From NCBI RefSeq assembly GCF_900155935.1, contig NZ_FTLW01000002.1, forward strand, positions 310,001 through 374,000: a stretch of 64,000 nucleotides of DNA, read 5' to 3'. A model generated the notes under the pieces. The model made no database searches and was not told where the DNA came from. It worked only from the letters and a program-made list of their open reading frames with translations. Below, piece after piece: positions 38,106-47,150 of this stretch (position 1 is its first letter; every line of letters starts with the position of its first letter). A program made the position numbers and the translations under genes. This DNA comes from Solilutibacter tolerans (GTDB lineage Bacteria; Pseudomonadota; Gammaproteobacteria; Xanthomonadales; Xanthomonadaceae).

Positions 38106-40513
38106 GCGCCGTCATGGCAGCGTTCGTCATCGACGAAGGCCAATGCTTTCATTGCGCCGAAGCCCTGCCGACACATCCGACACATGCGCACCTCGATGGC
38201 GCATCGCGCCCATTTTGTTGTGATGGCTGCGCGGCTGCAGCCGCATGGATACGCGATGCGCGATTGACCGACTACTACCAATTGCGCAGCGAGGCTGCAG
38301 CGCGCGTGGGCACGAAGTTGGCGGACTACGCGGCTTGGGATCGCGAAGACGTGATCGTTGAGCACGCACGGTGGCTTGAAGATGGCAGCCGCGAGATCAC
38401 CGTGCTTACCGATGGTATGCGTTGCGCGGCATGTGCATGGCTGATAGACAAAGGCCTGCGTAACGAATCAGGCGTCGAAGACATCGTGGCCAATGCCGTG
38501 ACCGGGCGCGTACGTATCCGTTGGCGACCCGATGCAACGCCGCTATCGAAACCACTGCAACGCATGGCAGCGCTCGGCTACCGGCCTTACCTTGCGACCG
38601 GGCTTGAGCGCGAAGAAGCACGGCGGCGCGATCGCAATCGATGGATCCTGCGCATGGGTATCGCGGGGCTGGGCGCGATGCAGGCGATGATGTTCGCCGA
38701 AGCGCTTTACCTCGATACCGCGGGTGAGATGTCGTCGGCTACGCGCGATTTTTTCCGCTGGATCACATTCCTGGTCGCCACTCCGGTGGTGTTCTATTCG
38801 GGGTGGCCATTTCTTGAGGGCATGTGGCGTGAATTGCGTCATCGCCGTTTGGGCATGGACACGTTGATCGCGACATCGACACTCTTGGCTTGGGGCGCAT
38901 CGGTCGTTGAAACCGTGCGCCATGGCGTGCACGTCTGGTATGACGCGGCGGTGATGTTCGTATTCCTTTTACTTGCGGCGCGCATGATCGAGCAAGGCGT
39001 ACGCAAAGCCGCCAGCGCGCAAGTGGATGCTCTCGCACGTGCGCGCCCGCTGCTGGCGATGCGCGAGACGGGAAACGATGCCGAATCGGGTCGCGAGCAA
39101 GTGCTGGTGTCGCAACTGCAACCCGGAGACACCGTGCGGGTGGCCCCGGGTGAGCCGGCACCTTGCGATGGTTTACTGCTGCAGGCAGGCGCTTTTGACG
39201 AAGCACTCTTGACCGGAGAATCCACGCCGGTGGCGAAACAAGTGGGCGATGTCGCGTACGCAGGAAGCATCTGCATCGATATGCCGGCTCGGCTGAAAGT
39301 GACTGCCACCGGTGCGAAAACACGTTTGTCCGAATTGGCCCGGTTGGTGGATGAAGCCCAGGCCGAGCGGCCTCACATGGCGCAGCTGGCGGATCGCATC
39401 GCGCATCGCTTCGTCGTGCTGCTGTTCTTGTCGGCGCTAGTGGTTTACATCGGGTGGCGAATCCATGACCCGACGCGCGCCTTCGAGGTCATGCTGGCGG
39501 TGCTGGTGGTGAGCTGCCCCTGTGCGTTGTCGCTGGCGATTCCTTCCGCACTGGCCGCAGCGTATGGCGCGCTGTCGAAGATCGGTGTGCTATGCGTTCG
39601 CGAAGATGTGCTGGATCGTCTTGCTGCGGTCGATACCGTGGTGTTCGACAAGACCGGCACACTGACCGATGGCCAGCCGCGCATCGCCCATGTCGATGTC
39701 TTGAGCGGAATGCACGAAGCTGAGGCGATCGACATCGCACAAGCACTTGAGCGTGACAGCCGGCACCCGTTGGCGCGCGCATTCAATGCGTTGCCATCGA
39801 CACAAGGCATGAAGGCCGAAGCTGTGCGTGAGTGGCCGGGGCAGGGCATCGAAGGCATGGTGGCAGGACAGCGGTGGAAGCTGGGCCAAGCGACATTTGC
39901 CGCGACCAACGGCAAAGAGGAGGGTCACGACATCTGGTTGGGCGATGGCGAACAACTCCATGCGCGATTCACGTTGACCGAACAGATGCGGTGCGATGCC
40001 GCATCAGCCATGCATCGCCTGCGTGATGCAGGCATGTCGATAGCGCTCGCCAGCGGAGACAGTGAGACTGCGGTCGCGGCGATGGCACAACGACTAGATA
40101 TCCCCCAACATGCCTCGCGACAAACACCGGAAGACAAGCTGGCACGCGTGCGTGCGCTGCAGGTAGAGGGGCATCGCGTGGCGATGGTAGGCGATGGCAT
40201 CAACGATGCGCCGGTGTTGGCAGGCGCAGACGTGTCGCTGGCAATGGGCGAAGGTGCGGCGCTTGCACAACGCGCGGCGGATTTCGTCATCACCGGGCCA
40301 CGCCTTATCCGAATCCCGCAAGCGATCGACATCGCACGACGCACGCGCGCCGTGATCCGGCAGAACCTGGGTTGGGCGACGGCCTACAATCTGTTGGCCC
40401 TGCCGTTGGCGGCGATGGGCCACGTCACCCCGTGGGTGGCAGCGCTGGGCATGGCGCTTTCGTCACTGTTGGTCACACTCAATGCGTTGCGATTGACCAA
40501 GGTTCCCGTTTGA
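38102..40513 (+). CDS. ccoI: Copper-translocating P-type ATPase CcoI/FixI
   Basis: An 803-aa inner-membrane copper ATPase supplying copper for CuB of the cbb3 oxidase. An N-terminal cysteine-rich zone (CFHCAEALP and FCCDGC) precedes a heavy-metal domain with CAAC (MRCAACAWLIDKG). Membrane helices carry the CPC ion motif (VSCPCALSLAIP); the phosphorylation site DKTGTLTDG and GDGINDAPVLAG hinge are intact. It starts with GTG inside the fixH stop; an ATG four codons later is an alternative. Confidence 0.94.
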   Translation: MSAVMAAFVIDEGQCFHCAEALPTHPTHAHLDGASRPFCCDGCAAAAAWIRDARLTDYYQLRSEAAARVGTKLADYAAWDREDVIVEHARWLEDGSREITVLTDGMRCAACAWLIDKGLRNESGVEDIVANAVTGRVRIRWRPDATPLSKPLQRMAALGYRPYLATGLEREEARRRDRNRWILRMGIAGLGAMQAMMFAEALYLDTAGEMSSATRDFFRWITFLVATPVVFYSGWPFLEGMWRELRHRRLGMDTLIATSTLLAWGASVVETVRHGVHVWYDAAVMFVFLLLAARMIEQGVRKAASAQVDALARARPLLAMRETGNDAESGREQVLVSQLQPGDTVRVAPGEPAPCDGLLLQAGAFDEALLTGESTPVAKQVGDVAYAGSICIDMPARLKVTATGAKTRLSELARLVDEAQAERPHMAQLADRIAHRFVVLLFLSALVVYIGWRIHDPTRAFEVMLAVLVVSCPCALSLAIPSALAAAYGALSKIGVLCVREDVLDRLAAVDTVVFDKTGTLTDGQPRIAHVDVLSGMHEAEAIDIAQALERDSRHPLARAFNALPSTQGMKAEAVREWPGQGIEGMVAGQRWKLGQATFAATNGKEEGHDIWLGDGEQLHARFTLTEQMRCDAASAMHRLRDAGMSIALASGDSETAVAAMAQRLDIPQHASRQTPEDKLARVRALQVEGHRVAMVGDGINDAPVLAGADVSLAMGEGAALAQRAADFVITGPRLIRIPQAIDIARRTRAVIRQNLGWATAYNLLALPLAAMGHVTPWVAALGMALSSLLVTLNALRLTKVPV

Positions 40514-40695
40514 TGAACATCCTCCTTGCTCTTATTCCGATCAGCCTGATTCTGCTGGGCATCGCTGTCTCGGCTTTCATCTGGGCGGTCAGGCGCGGGC
40601 AGTTCGACGACTTGGATACACCGGCGCTCGACATCCTGCATGACGACCCCAACGAGCCGCATGCGCCTTCGGAAAACCACGCCGATGCCGATTGA
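40513..40695 (+). CDS. ccoS: cbb3 oxidase maturation protein CcoS
   Basis: A 60-aa single-span membrane protein with the family N-terminus MNILLALIPISLILLGIAVS, then AFIWAVRRGQFDDLDTPALD. CcoS is needed for cofactor insertion in cbb3 oxidase. Its start shares a base with the ccoI stop, and its end overlaps the next gene by eleven bases. Confidence 0.93.
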   Translation: MNILLALIPISLILLGIAVSAFIWAVRRGQFDDLDTPALDILHDDPNEPHAPSENHADAD

Positions 40696-41410
40696 TTGGT
40701 TGGTGTTGGGTTCGGCCTGGCTCGCCGGGCTGTTGGGCGGCGTGCATTGCGCGGCGATGTGCGGTGGCATCGCCACGGGCTTTGGTGTTGGTGCACGGCG
40801 TTCGGGTGGGTTTGATGCCGCCCTGGTGAACTTCGGTCGGGTCAGCGGCTACACGCTAGCCGGTGCCATCGCAGGTGGGTTGGGTGGCGGCTTGCTTGCG
40901 CTGGCGCGGCTTGAATGGCTGGCGACTGGTGCACGAATGCTAGTCGGCGTGGTGCTGGTCTTGGTGGCCCTGCGCCTGTTGCTGCCTGCCGGAAAGCTTG
41001 CGTTTCTCGCGCGGCCCGGCCAAGGCTTATGGCGCAAGCTGCAGCCTTTGCAACGAGTGCTGCTGCCTGCAGATACCTGGCCCAAGCGATTTGCCTTGGG
41101 GATGTTGTGGGGCTGGCTGCCTTGCGGACTCAGCACCAGCATGCTCGCCGCCGCGTGGCTGCAGTCCTCGGCGCTGCATGGGGGGTTGACGATGCTTGCT
41201 TTCGGCTTAGGGACGTTGCCACTGATGGTTCCGCTGACTTGGACGGGCGCTCGCGCCACGCGTTGGTTGGATCGGCGCGGATTGAAGTGGGGACTGGGCG
41301 GCTTGGTGTTGCTGGCGGGCCTGCTGACACTGGCGGCACCATGGTTGATGGATGTGCCTGCGATGCATGGCCTCTTGAGCGTATTAGGCTGTCGCAGCCT
41401 GCCTGCGTAG
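40685..41410 (+). CDS. TauE/SafE-like membrane protein of the cbb3 cluster
   Basis: A 241-aa inner-membrane protein with about six hydrophobic helices. The first helix ends in GGVHCAAMCGG, and a second cysteine motif WGWLPCGLSTSML follows later; both are typical of the family annotated as sulfite exporter TauE/SafE that closes ccoGHIS clusters in gammaproteobacteria, where a metal (copper) role has been proposed. The start at 40685 overlaps ccoS. Confidence 0.85.
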   Translation: MPIDWLVLGSAWLAGLLGGVHCAAMCGGIATGFGVGARRSGGFDAALVNFGRVSGYTLAGAIAGGLGGGLLALARLEWLATGARMLVGVVLVLVALRLLLPAGKLAFLARPGQGLWRKLQPLQRVLLPADTWPKRFALGMLWGWLPCGLSTSMLAAAWLQSSALHGGLTMLAFGLGTLPLMVPLTWTGARATRWLDRRGLKWGLGGLVLLAGLLTLAAPWLMDVPAMHGLLSVLGCRSLPA

Positions 41411-41443
41411 TGAAATCAGCGCCGCCAACCCACAAGCCGCATA

Positions 41444-42208
41444 ATGGCGGTTATGGAAGCGGTGACTCATCTGGATCTGCCTGGCCTGCGCCGCAGCTGT
41501 GCACGGTGCTCCTTGCAGCAGCTGTGTCTTGCAGGCGGCATGAGCCATGAAGACCTGGATCAACTGGACGACATCATTCGCCAACGCCGTCCACTGGGGG
41601 CGGGCGCGCGCTTGTTCCGCATGGGCCAAGGTCTGGATTCGGTATTTGTGACCCGCGATGGTGCGGTCAAGACGGTGACCTTTGGTGAGAACGGCGACGA
41701 ACAAATCATCGGGTTCCACCTGCCGGGTGAACTGATTGGCCTGGATGCGTTGGCCGATGGCAAGCATCGGTGCGAAGCGGTCGCTCTGACCCAAACCAGC
41801 CTGTGCGAGATTCCCTTCGCCCAATTGGGCGAGGTCGCGGCCCAGATTCCCGGCCTGCAGCAGCAACTCATGCGCGTCATCGGCATGAGCGTCGGGCGCG
41901 ACCAGGATCATAAGGAAATCCTGGTGCGACGGCAGGCGAACGAGCGCATCGCCTTGTTCCTGCATGGATTGTCCGCGCGCTACAAGGCCATCGGCCGCGA
42001 CCCGGTGCGCCTGCAATTGCCGATGAGCCGCATCGACATCGCTAACTACCTGGGATTGGCGCTGGAAACCGTCAGCAGAGGCTTCACCCGCCTGCAGGAC
42101 GATGGCTTGATTGAGGTGCGAGGAAGGCAGGTTGAGTTGGTCGATACCCTGGGCCTGGCGCGATTGGCGCACGGCTTGGTCGAAGCGCCAAAGCTCCGTC
42201 ACGGGTAA
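41444..42208 (+). CDS. fnr: FNR/ANR-type oxygen-responsive regulator
   Basis: A 254-aa CRP/FNR-family transcription factor. N-terminal C19, C22 and C28 (CARCSLQQLC) together with C110 (DGKHRCEAV) form the set that binds the oxygen-labile [4Fe-4S] cluster in FNR. The cyclic-nucleotide-like beta barrel spans about 50-160 and a helix-turn-helix lies near 205-230 (SRIDIANYLGLALETVSRGF), with E-x2-SR in the recognition helix, which reads TTGAT half-sites. An ATG three codons downstream is also possible. It likely activates the ccoN promoter of the same cluster through the box at 32425. Confidence 0.93.
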   Translation: MAVMEAVTHLDLPGLRRSCARCSLQQLCLAGGMSHEDLDQLDDIIRQRRPLGAGARLFRMGQGLDSVFVTRDGAVKTVTFGENGDEQIIGFHLPGELIGLDALADGKHRCEAVALTQTSLCEIPFAQLGEVAAQIPGLQQQLMRVIGMSVGRDQDHKEILVRRQANERIALFLHGLSARYKAIGRDPVRLQLPMSRIDIANYLGLALETVSRGFTRLQDDGLIEVRGRQVELVDTLGLARLAHGLVEAPKLRHG

Positions 42209-42259
42209 ACCGGATAACGGATCGACGCCACAGAAACGGAAAACGATCGCCGCTGGAGG

Positions 42260-42292
42260 TTGACAAACGGCGCCGAAGGGGCGTTGTATGCT
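42260..42292 (+). promoter_or_regulatory. Candidate promoter of the TonB-domain lipoprotein gene
   Basis: A consensus -35 TTGACA (42260-42265) is followed by TATGCT (42287-42292). The 21-base spacing is long; a shorter -10 variant TTGTAT would give 18 bases. The gene starts at 42334. Confidence 0.4.
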
Positions 42293-42333
42293 GCTTCACA
42301 CGGCGATAACAGCCGGATTTGGGGGAAAACCAG

Positions 42334-43386
42334 ATGTTGCGTCATCAAGAATCAAACGCCGTCCTGCGCGTTGCGTTGGTCGGTGCGCTGGCCTGTGGCC
42401 TGGTCGCTTGCGGGGGCAAGCAGGAAGATCAAACCGCCGCGCCGGGCGCTGCGCCAACCGAAACGGCAGCCGCGCCCGCGCAAGCCGTTTCTGCAGCCGT
42501 GGCCGCGATGTCGCCCGAGCAGCTGCGCGAAGCCGCGACCAAAGCCGTGGCCGAACAGCGCCTCTATGCGCCGGCCGCCAACAACGCGATGGAGTACTAC
42601 CTTGCCCTGCGTGACAAGGCACCGGGCGATGCCGCGGTTTCGGGTGCGCTGACCGATCTGCAGCCATATACCTTGATCGCCACCGAACAGGCGATCACTC
42701 GCGATGACTTTGCCGAAGCCCAGCGCCTGTATGCCTTGCTCGAGAAGACCGATGCCAACGCACCGGCCTTGCCGCGTCTGAAGCAAAGTATTGCCGATGC
42801 ACAGCAGACACTGGCGCAGCGCCAGCAAGAAGCGGTGACCAACGAAGCCGATGCCGCGCGTCAAGCGCAGGTCGAACGTGAGCGCTTGGCCGAGCAGCAG
42901 AAGATGCAGCAACAAGCGGCGCAACAGTTGGCAGCTCGCCAGGCCGAAGAAAAGCGCATCGCGGACTTGCGTGCCGCCGAAACTGCGCGTCAACAACAGG
43001 CGACGCAGGCGCAAGCCCAGCAAGCCCGCGAGGCTGAGGAGCGCCGTCAGGCCGAACAGCGTGCCGCGGCCCAGCGCCCCACGGCCGCAGCACCGGCACC
43101 TGCCGCGGCAGCACCGGCACCGCGCGCAAATACCGAGTTGGTGGCGATCAGTACGCCGCAGCCAAAGTATCCGGTTGAAGCGTTGCGCAACGGACAGTCA
43201 GGCACCGTGCAAGTCGAGTTCACGGTGGGCACGAATGGTGCAGTCACCGCCGCGCGCGTGGTCAGCTCCAGCCCGCCGCGTGTGTTCAACAGTGAAACGC
43301 TGGCGGCCGTGAAGCGCTGGCGCTTCCAACCGGTGGGTAGCCCGGTCACCAGCCGGCGCACGATCAGCTTCTCACCCGCGAACTGA
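42334..43386 (+). CDS. Lipoprotein with coiled coil and TonB C-terminal domain
   Basis: A 350-aa protein. A lipobox near residue 26 (GLVACGGK) predicts lipid anchoring. After an Ala/Pro-rich stretch comes a helical region (about 60-160), then a long Gln/Arg/Glu-rich coiled coil (about 160-245), an Ala/Pro linker and a TonB C-terminal domain (TPQPKYPVEALRNGQSGTVQ through VKRWRFQP). The ATG at 42334 follows GGGGGAAAACC; a TTG five codons upstream is less likely. TonB normally spans the inner membrane, so the lipid anchor is unusual. It might energise or contact an outer-membrane protein, but no ExbB/ExbD genes lie beside it. Confidence 0.85.
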   Translation: MLRHQESNAVLRVALVGALACGLVACGGKQEDQTAAPGAAPTETAAAPAQAVSAAVAAMSPEQLREAATKAVAEQRLYAPAANNAMEYYLALRDKAPGDAAVSGALTDLQPYTLIATEQAITRDDFAEAQRLYALLEKTDANAPALPRLKQSIADAQQTLAQRQQEAVTNEADAARQAQVERERLAEQQKMQQQAAQQLAARQAEEKRIADLRAAETARQQQATQAQAQQAREAEERRQAEQRAAAQRPTAAAPAPAAAAPAPRANTELVAISTPQPKYPVEALRNGQSGTVQVEFTVGTNGAVTAARVVSSSPPRVFNSETLAAVKRWRFQPVGSPVTSRRTISFSPAN

Positions 43387-43396
43387 GCGAAGACGT

Positions 43397-43427
43397 AAAA
43401 AAAAGCCCGGCAGATGCCGGGCTTTTT
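43397..43427. terminator. Bidirectional intrinsic terminator
   Basis: Eight A residues, then a stem of GCCCGGCA with GA loop and TGCCGGGC, then five T residues. The A and T runs extend the stem to 13 bp and serve both strands, separating the rightward lipoprotein gene from the convergent ABC exporter operon. Confidence 0.9.
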
Positions 43428-43449
43428 GTGTTGCATTGGTGCTGAAACC

Positions 43450-44616
43450 TCAGCCGGAGATCGCGAGCTTCTCCTGGCGATAGCGCCAGACTGCGCCCAG
43501 CCACAGCAAGGCAACCAGGCCGAGGCCTGCGCTGAAGTAGATCAGCCACTCCATCGGGCTCACCGTTTCGCTGCGTAGAATCTTCAGCAACAGCTGGTTC
43601 TGCGACAGAAAAGGCACGGCAAACATCCACAACTGATTCTTCACCGGATTCACCATCAAGAAGATGGTCGGCAGCATCGGCAAGAGCATCAGCAGTGTCA
43701 TGTAGCTTTGCGCCTCTTTCACCGACTTCGCGCCCGAGGCGATCAAGGTCAGCAGCGCATTGCCCACCAGCACGATTGGCATCAGCACCAGCAGCATTTT
43801 GACGATCGCCATGGGGCTGACATCCATCATCCGGGCGAAACCACCGGCCAACTGCGCGCCTAGCTTGAACGACAAGCAGGTGAGCAAGAGCGTAATCATG
43901 CCGATGACGGTCGCCGCGATGATCTTGCCCGAGACCAAGGTGCCGCGCGGCGCGGGCGTCGCTAAAAGAGGTTCCAGTGATTGGCGCTCACGCTCACCGG
44001 CCGTGATGTCGATGACAAAAGCCATCGCGCCAAGAAAGCCGCCAAGGATCAGCAGATAAGGCAGGAACATCATCGCCATCGCGCGCCGTTGGGCTGATGT
44101 CGACAAGTCCTTGCGCGCCACCATGACCGGCATCGCCACGGCGGGACTGACACCACGCGCCATCAAGCGCAGCGAGCCGGTTTGCACGTTATAGGCTTCG
44201 AGCATCTTGTCGAGGCGACGCACCGGGATTTCGGCGTCACGCCGCGTGCTGTCATGGACGATCTCGACCATGGCCGGCTCGCCCTTCGACCACTTGTCCG
44301 CGAACTTTTCACTGATGCGCAGGTAAACATCTTCGTCCTGAGCGCGGATGGCGGCATCGGGATTGTTGACGGTCTTGGCCGTGACGCCTTGCGCGGCGAG
44401 CCACTTCACCAGGTTGGGCGCGTGTTCTGCGCCGACGATGGCGATTTCCAGTGGCTTGTCGCTTTGGGTCTGGATTTTTTTCTCCACCACCTTGCCTAGG
44501 CCAAAGACCAAGACCAGCAAGATCAGCGGGCTCATGAACAAGGTGAGGCCCAGGGTCTTGCGATCACGGGAAATTTCCAGCAATTCCTTGCCGATAACAG
44601 TCTTCAACATGTTCAT
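43450..44616 (-). CDS. ABC transporter permease, NatB type
   Basis: A 388-aa inner-membrane protein with one N-terminal helix (about 22-42, LTLFMSPLILLVLVFGLG), a large extracytoplasmic loop, and five to six helices in the C-terminal half. The start MNMLKTVIGKELLEISRDRK and AGERERQSLEPLLATPAPRG are typical of ABC-2/NatB permeases. It pairs with the ATPase gene it overlaps (ATGA). NatAB of Bacillus exports sodium; here the substrate is unknown. It is the last gene of the operon before the terminator at 43397. Confidence 0.9.
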   Translation of the reverse strand: MNMLKTVIGKELLEISRDRKTLGLTLFMSPLILLVLVFGLGKVVEKKIQTQSDKPLEIAIVGAEHAPNLVKWLAAQGVTAKTVNNPDAAIRAQDEDVYLRISEKFADKWSKGEPAMVEIVHDSTRRDAEIPVRRLDKMLEAYNVQTGSLRLMARGVSPAVAMPVMVARKDLSTSAQRRAMAMMFLPYLLILGGFLGAMAFVIDITAGERERQSLEPLLATPAPRGTLVSGKIIAATVIGMITLLLTCLSFKLGAQLAGGFARMMDVSPMAIVKMLLVLMPIVLVGNALLTLIASGAKSVKEAQSYMTLLMLLPMLPTIFLMVNPVKNQLWMFAVPFLSQNQLLLKILRSETVSPMEWLIYFSAGLGLVALLWLGAVWRYRQEKLAISG

Positions 44617-45368
44617 GCGTGCAGGCCCTCCTCGCTGCCGATCAGGCGGACGAAGGCGTCCTCCAGGTTGTCGATGCCGGCGCGTTCGCGCAGCTCGTCC
44701 GGCGTGCCTTCGGCCATGACGCGGCCTTGAGCGATGATGACGATGCGATCACACAGCGCCGCGACCTCTTGCATGATGTGGCTGGAAAACACCACGCAGC
44801 GCCCTTCATCGCGCAGCTGGCGCAAGAAGCTGCGCAGACCGCGGGTGGTCATCACATCCAGGCCATTGGTCGGCTCGTCCAGAATCACGTTCTTCGGGTC
44901 ATGGATCAGTGCGCGTGCGATGGCGGTCTTGGTGCGCTGGCCTTGCGAAAAACCTTCGGTCTGGCGATCAAGAAAGTCTTCCATCTGCAGCGCCCGCGCC
45001 AGTTCCAAGGTGCGTGCGTCGATGTCGGCGCGCGACATGCCATGTAGCTCACCGAAATAGCGGATGTTCTCGCGCGCGGTCAATCGTTTGTACACGCCGC
45101 GTGCATCGGGCAACACACCCAGGGCGCGGCGCACCGCGTTGGCATGGGACGTGGTATCCAGACCATCGATGAGGACGCGACCGGTTTCCGGTTGCATCAA
45201 GGTGTAGAGCATGCGCATGGTGGTGGTCTTGCCGGCACCGTTGGGGCCGAGCAGACCGGTGATCTCGCCATCGCGGGCAATCAAGTTGACATCATCCACC
45301 GCGATCACAGGCGCGGCATTCTTGCCCTTGCCGGGAAAGGTTTTGCGTAGGTGTTCGGCCACGATCAT
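44613..45368 (-). CDS. ABC transporter ATP-binding protein, NatA type
   Basis: A 251-aa cytosolic ATPase: Walker A GPNGAGKTTTMRML, signature FSQGQRTKTAIA, Walker B NVILDEPTNGLD, and the switch histidine in VFSSHIMQEVAAL. The start at 45368 is used because it overlaps the stop of the hydrolase gene (ATGA) and gives the normal N-terminus MIVAEHLRKTF. It forms an exporter with the following permease. Confidence 0.92.
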   Translation of the reverse strand: MIVAEHLRKTFPGKGKNAAPVIAVDDVNLIARDGEITGLLGPNGAGKTTTMRMLYTLMQPETGRVLIDGLDTTSHANAVRRALGVLPDARGVYKRLTARENIRYFGELHGMSRADIDARTLELARALQMEDFLDRQTEGFSQGQRTKTAIARALIHDPKNVILDEPTNGLDVMTTRGLRSFLRQLRDEGRCVVFSSHIMQEVAALCDRIVIIAQGRVMAEGTPDELRERAGIDNLEDAFVRLIGSEEGLHA

Positions 45369-46888
45369 GGCTGTGCTCCGTTGAAATTCTGGAAGGGCGC
45401 CATGGGCGAGAGCGAGGTGAGGCACTTGGCATCGAGCGCCGCGGCGTTGGCGGTGTCGATGAACTCGGCGAACAGGCGCGGCATGCAGCCGGCACCCAGC
45501 ACGCTATGGCCTTGGCCTTTCAGCACCAGCAATCGGCCATTGGGCAGGGTGCGCAACACTTCTTCGCCGTATTTTGGCGGCGTGACCGGGTCGAATTCGC
45601 CGGCGATGATAAGGGCGGGCACCTTGGTCGATAGCGGCTTGTGGAAATCGGCCGGAACTTCGCCACGTGGCCAGTGCTTGCACATCGTGCCGATGCCATC
45701 GGTCAGGCTGTTGCCGAGCACCGTGCCTTCGTTCGCAGCATCTCCGACGATGCCATCGCCATCTTCCGCGCACACGACCGAGAGCTGCATACCGCTGGCC
45801 ATTTGGTCTTTCATGGCATGGGTCAGCATCACCGTGAGCGCCTTGAGATTGCCGTAGCGGCCCTGACTGGCTTCATGGATTTGCAGCGGCAGCAGGGCTG
45901 CCATCGCAGGCATGTAGGCATACATGCGAACCAGGCCGGCCACCTCACTGGCGGTCAAGGGCTCGGTGCGCTCTTCGCCGGTGTTGGCATCGCGATAAGT
46001 GACATTCACCGGGGCTGCGCGCAGCTTGTTCATCAAGGTATCGAGCTCGGCGCGCGTATCACCCAACTTGTCGCGGCAAGTCGCATCTGCGCTGCACAGG
46101 GCGAATTGTTTGGCCAAGGCGTCATCCAGATTGCGCGCCCAGATATTGCCCAGGATCAGCGCATTGGGAACGGGCGAATCCAGGGTGATGCTGCGAGTGC
46201 GATCGGGATGGCGCATCGCATACTGCTGGGCGACACGCGTGCCGTAGCTGACGCCAATCAGATTGAGCTGCGGCGCGCCAATGGCAGCACGCACGGCATC
46301 AAGATCAGCGACGGCGGCGGTAGTGCCGTATTGGCGCAGGTCTGCGGTCTTGCCGAGGCGATCGCGGCAGGCCTGGGTCATCCGGGCCAGGGCGTCCAGA
46401 TCGTCTGCGGCGCTGTCTTCCATCGCGTCCATTTCGACATCGCAATTGAGCGGATGTGAATCGCCGGTGCCGCGTTGATCAACCAGGATCACATGGCGCT
46501 GGCGGCCGATGCGATTGAAGATCGGGGCAAGCTGCGGATAGGTATCGACCGCTGATTGTCCGGGGCCGCCAGCCAGAAAGAAGACCGGATCCGGCTGCAA
46601 GTCAGCGCCTTCGCTGGCCGGGATCCAGGCGATATTGAGGCGGATCTTGCGCGAGTTGGGCTCAGCGCGATTCTCAGGTACCTCCAGCGCGCCGCACTTG
46701 GCTTCGACGCCCTCACCGCCGAAAGCGGAGGGCAGGGTGCAGGGGGTGAAGGACAGGCTGCCCAAGAGTTCTTGGGTGTCGCCGCCAGTGCTGGCGGCTT
46801 TGTCCGCGCCCGGCGTTGCTTGCTCGGCGCAGCCCGCCAAGGCCAGCGCCAGTGCTGTGGCCAGCGGCAGCAGGGTGAAATTTCTCAT
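45365..46888 (-). CDS. Alpha/beta hydrolase lipoprotein, tripeptidyl-aminopeptidase type
   Basis: A 507-aa secreted hydrolase. The signal peptide MRNFTLLPLATALALALAGC ends in a lipobox. The oxyanion motif AGGPGQSA, the nucleophile elbow GVSYGTR, the acid in GEFDPVTPP and the histidine in GQGHSV are all present, as in Streptomyces tripeptidyl aminopeptidases and the prolyl-iminopeptidase-like group. The ATG at 46888 follows AGGGAA. It lies 67 bases after the XRE regulator gene and overlaps the ABC ATPase gene, suggesting that a peptide could be trimmed outside the cell or at the envelope and exported by the same operon; this is inference. Confidence 0.88.
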   Translation of the reverse strand: MRNFTLLPLATALALALAGCAEQATPGADKAASTGGDTQELLGSLSFTPCTLPSAFGGEGVEAKCGALEVPENRAEPNSRKIRLNIAWIPASEGADLQPDPVFFLAGGPGQSAVDTYPQLAPIFNRIGRQRHVILVDQRGTGDSHPLNCDVEMDAMEDSAADDLDALARMTQACRDRLGKTADLRQYGTTAAVADLDAVRAAIGAPQLNLIGVSYGTRVAQQYAMRHPDRTRSITLDSPVPNALILGNIWARNLDDALAKQFALCSADATCRDKLGDTRAELDTLMNKLRAAPVNVTYRDANTGEERTEPLTASEVAGLVRMYAYMPAMAALLPLQIHEASQGRYGNLKALTVMLTHAMKDQMASGMQLSVVCAEDGDGIVGDAANEGTVLGNSLTDGIGTMCKHWPRGEVPADFHKPLSTKVPALIIAGEFDPVTPPKYGEEVLRTLPNGRLLVLKGQGHSVLGAGCMPRLFAEFIDTANAAALDAKCLTSLSPMAPFQNFNGAQP

Positions 46889-46955
46889 CAGTATGTTCCC
46901 TGTGAAGTCATGGCTGAAGATGCCGGGATAGAACGTGCCTTGCATGTGCGCATGG

Positions 46956-47150
46956 TCATTCCTGGTAAATAAAGATGGATTCGATGGGCTCGTCGAATAG
47001 CTTGGCGATGCGAAACGCCAGTGGCAGCGACGGGTCGTATTTGCCGGTTTCCAGCGCGTTGACGGTCTGGCGCGACACCGCCAGCCGTTCGGCAAGCGCC
47101 GCCTGCGACCAGCCCATGCGCTCGCGCAATTCACGCAGGTGGTTGTTCAT
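46956..47150 (-). CDS. Small XRE-family transcriptional regulator
   Basis: A 64-aa DNA-binding protein made of little more than one Cro/C1-type helix-turn-helix: MNNHLRELRERMGWSQAALA, then ERLAVSRQTVNALETGKYDP, ending in IESIFIYQE. This compact type occurs widely beside DUF2178-like membrane proteins. Its start overlaps the stop of the membrane protein gene (ATGA). Two perfect 7-4-7 palindromes at the head of the operon are its likely operators (autorepression), by inference. Confidence 0.9.
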   Translation of the reverse strand: MNNHLRELRERMGWSQAALAERLAVSRQTVNALETGKYDPSLPLAFRIAKLFDEPIESIFIYQE

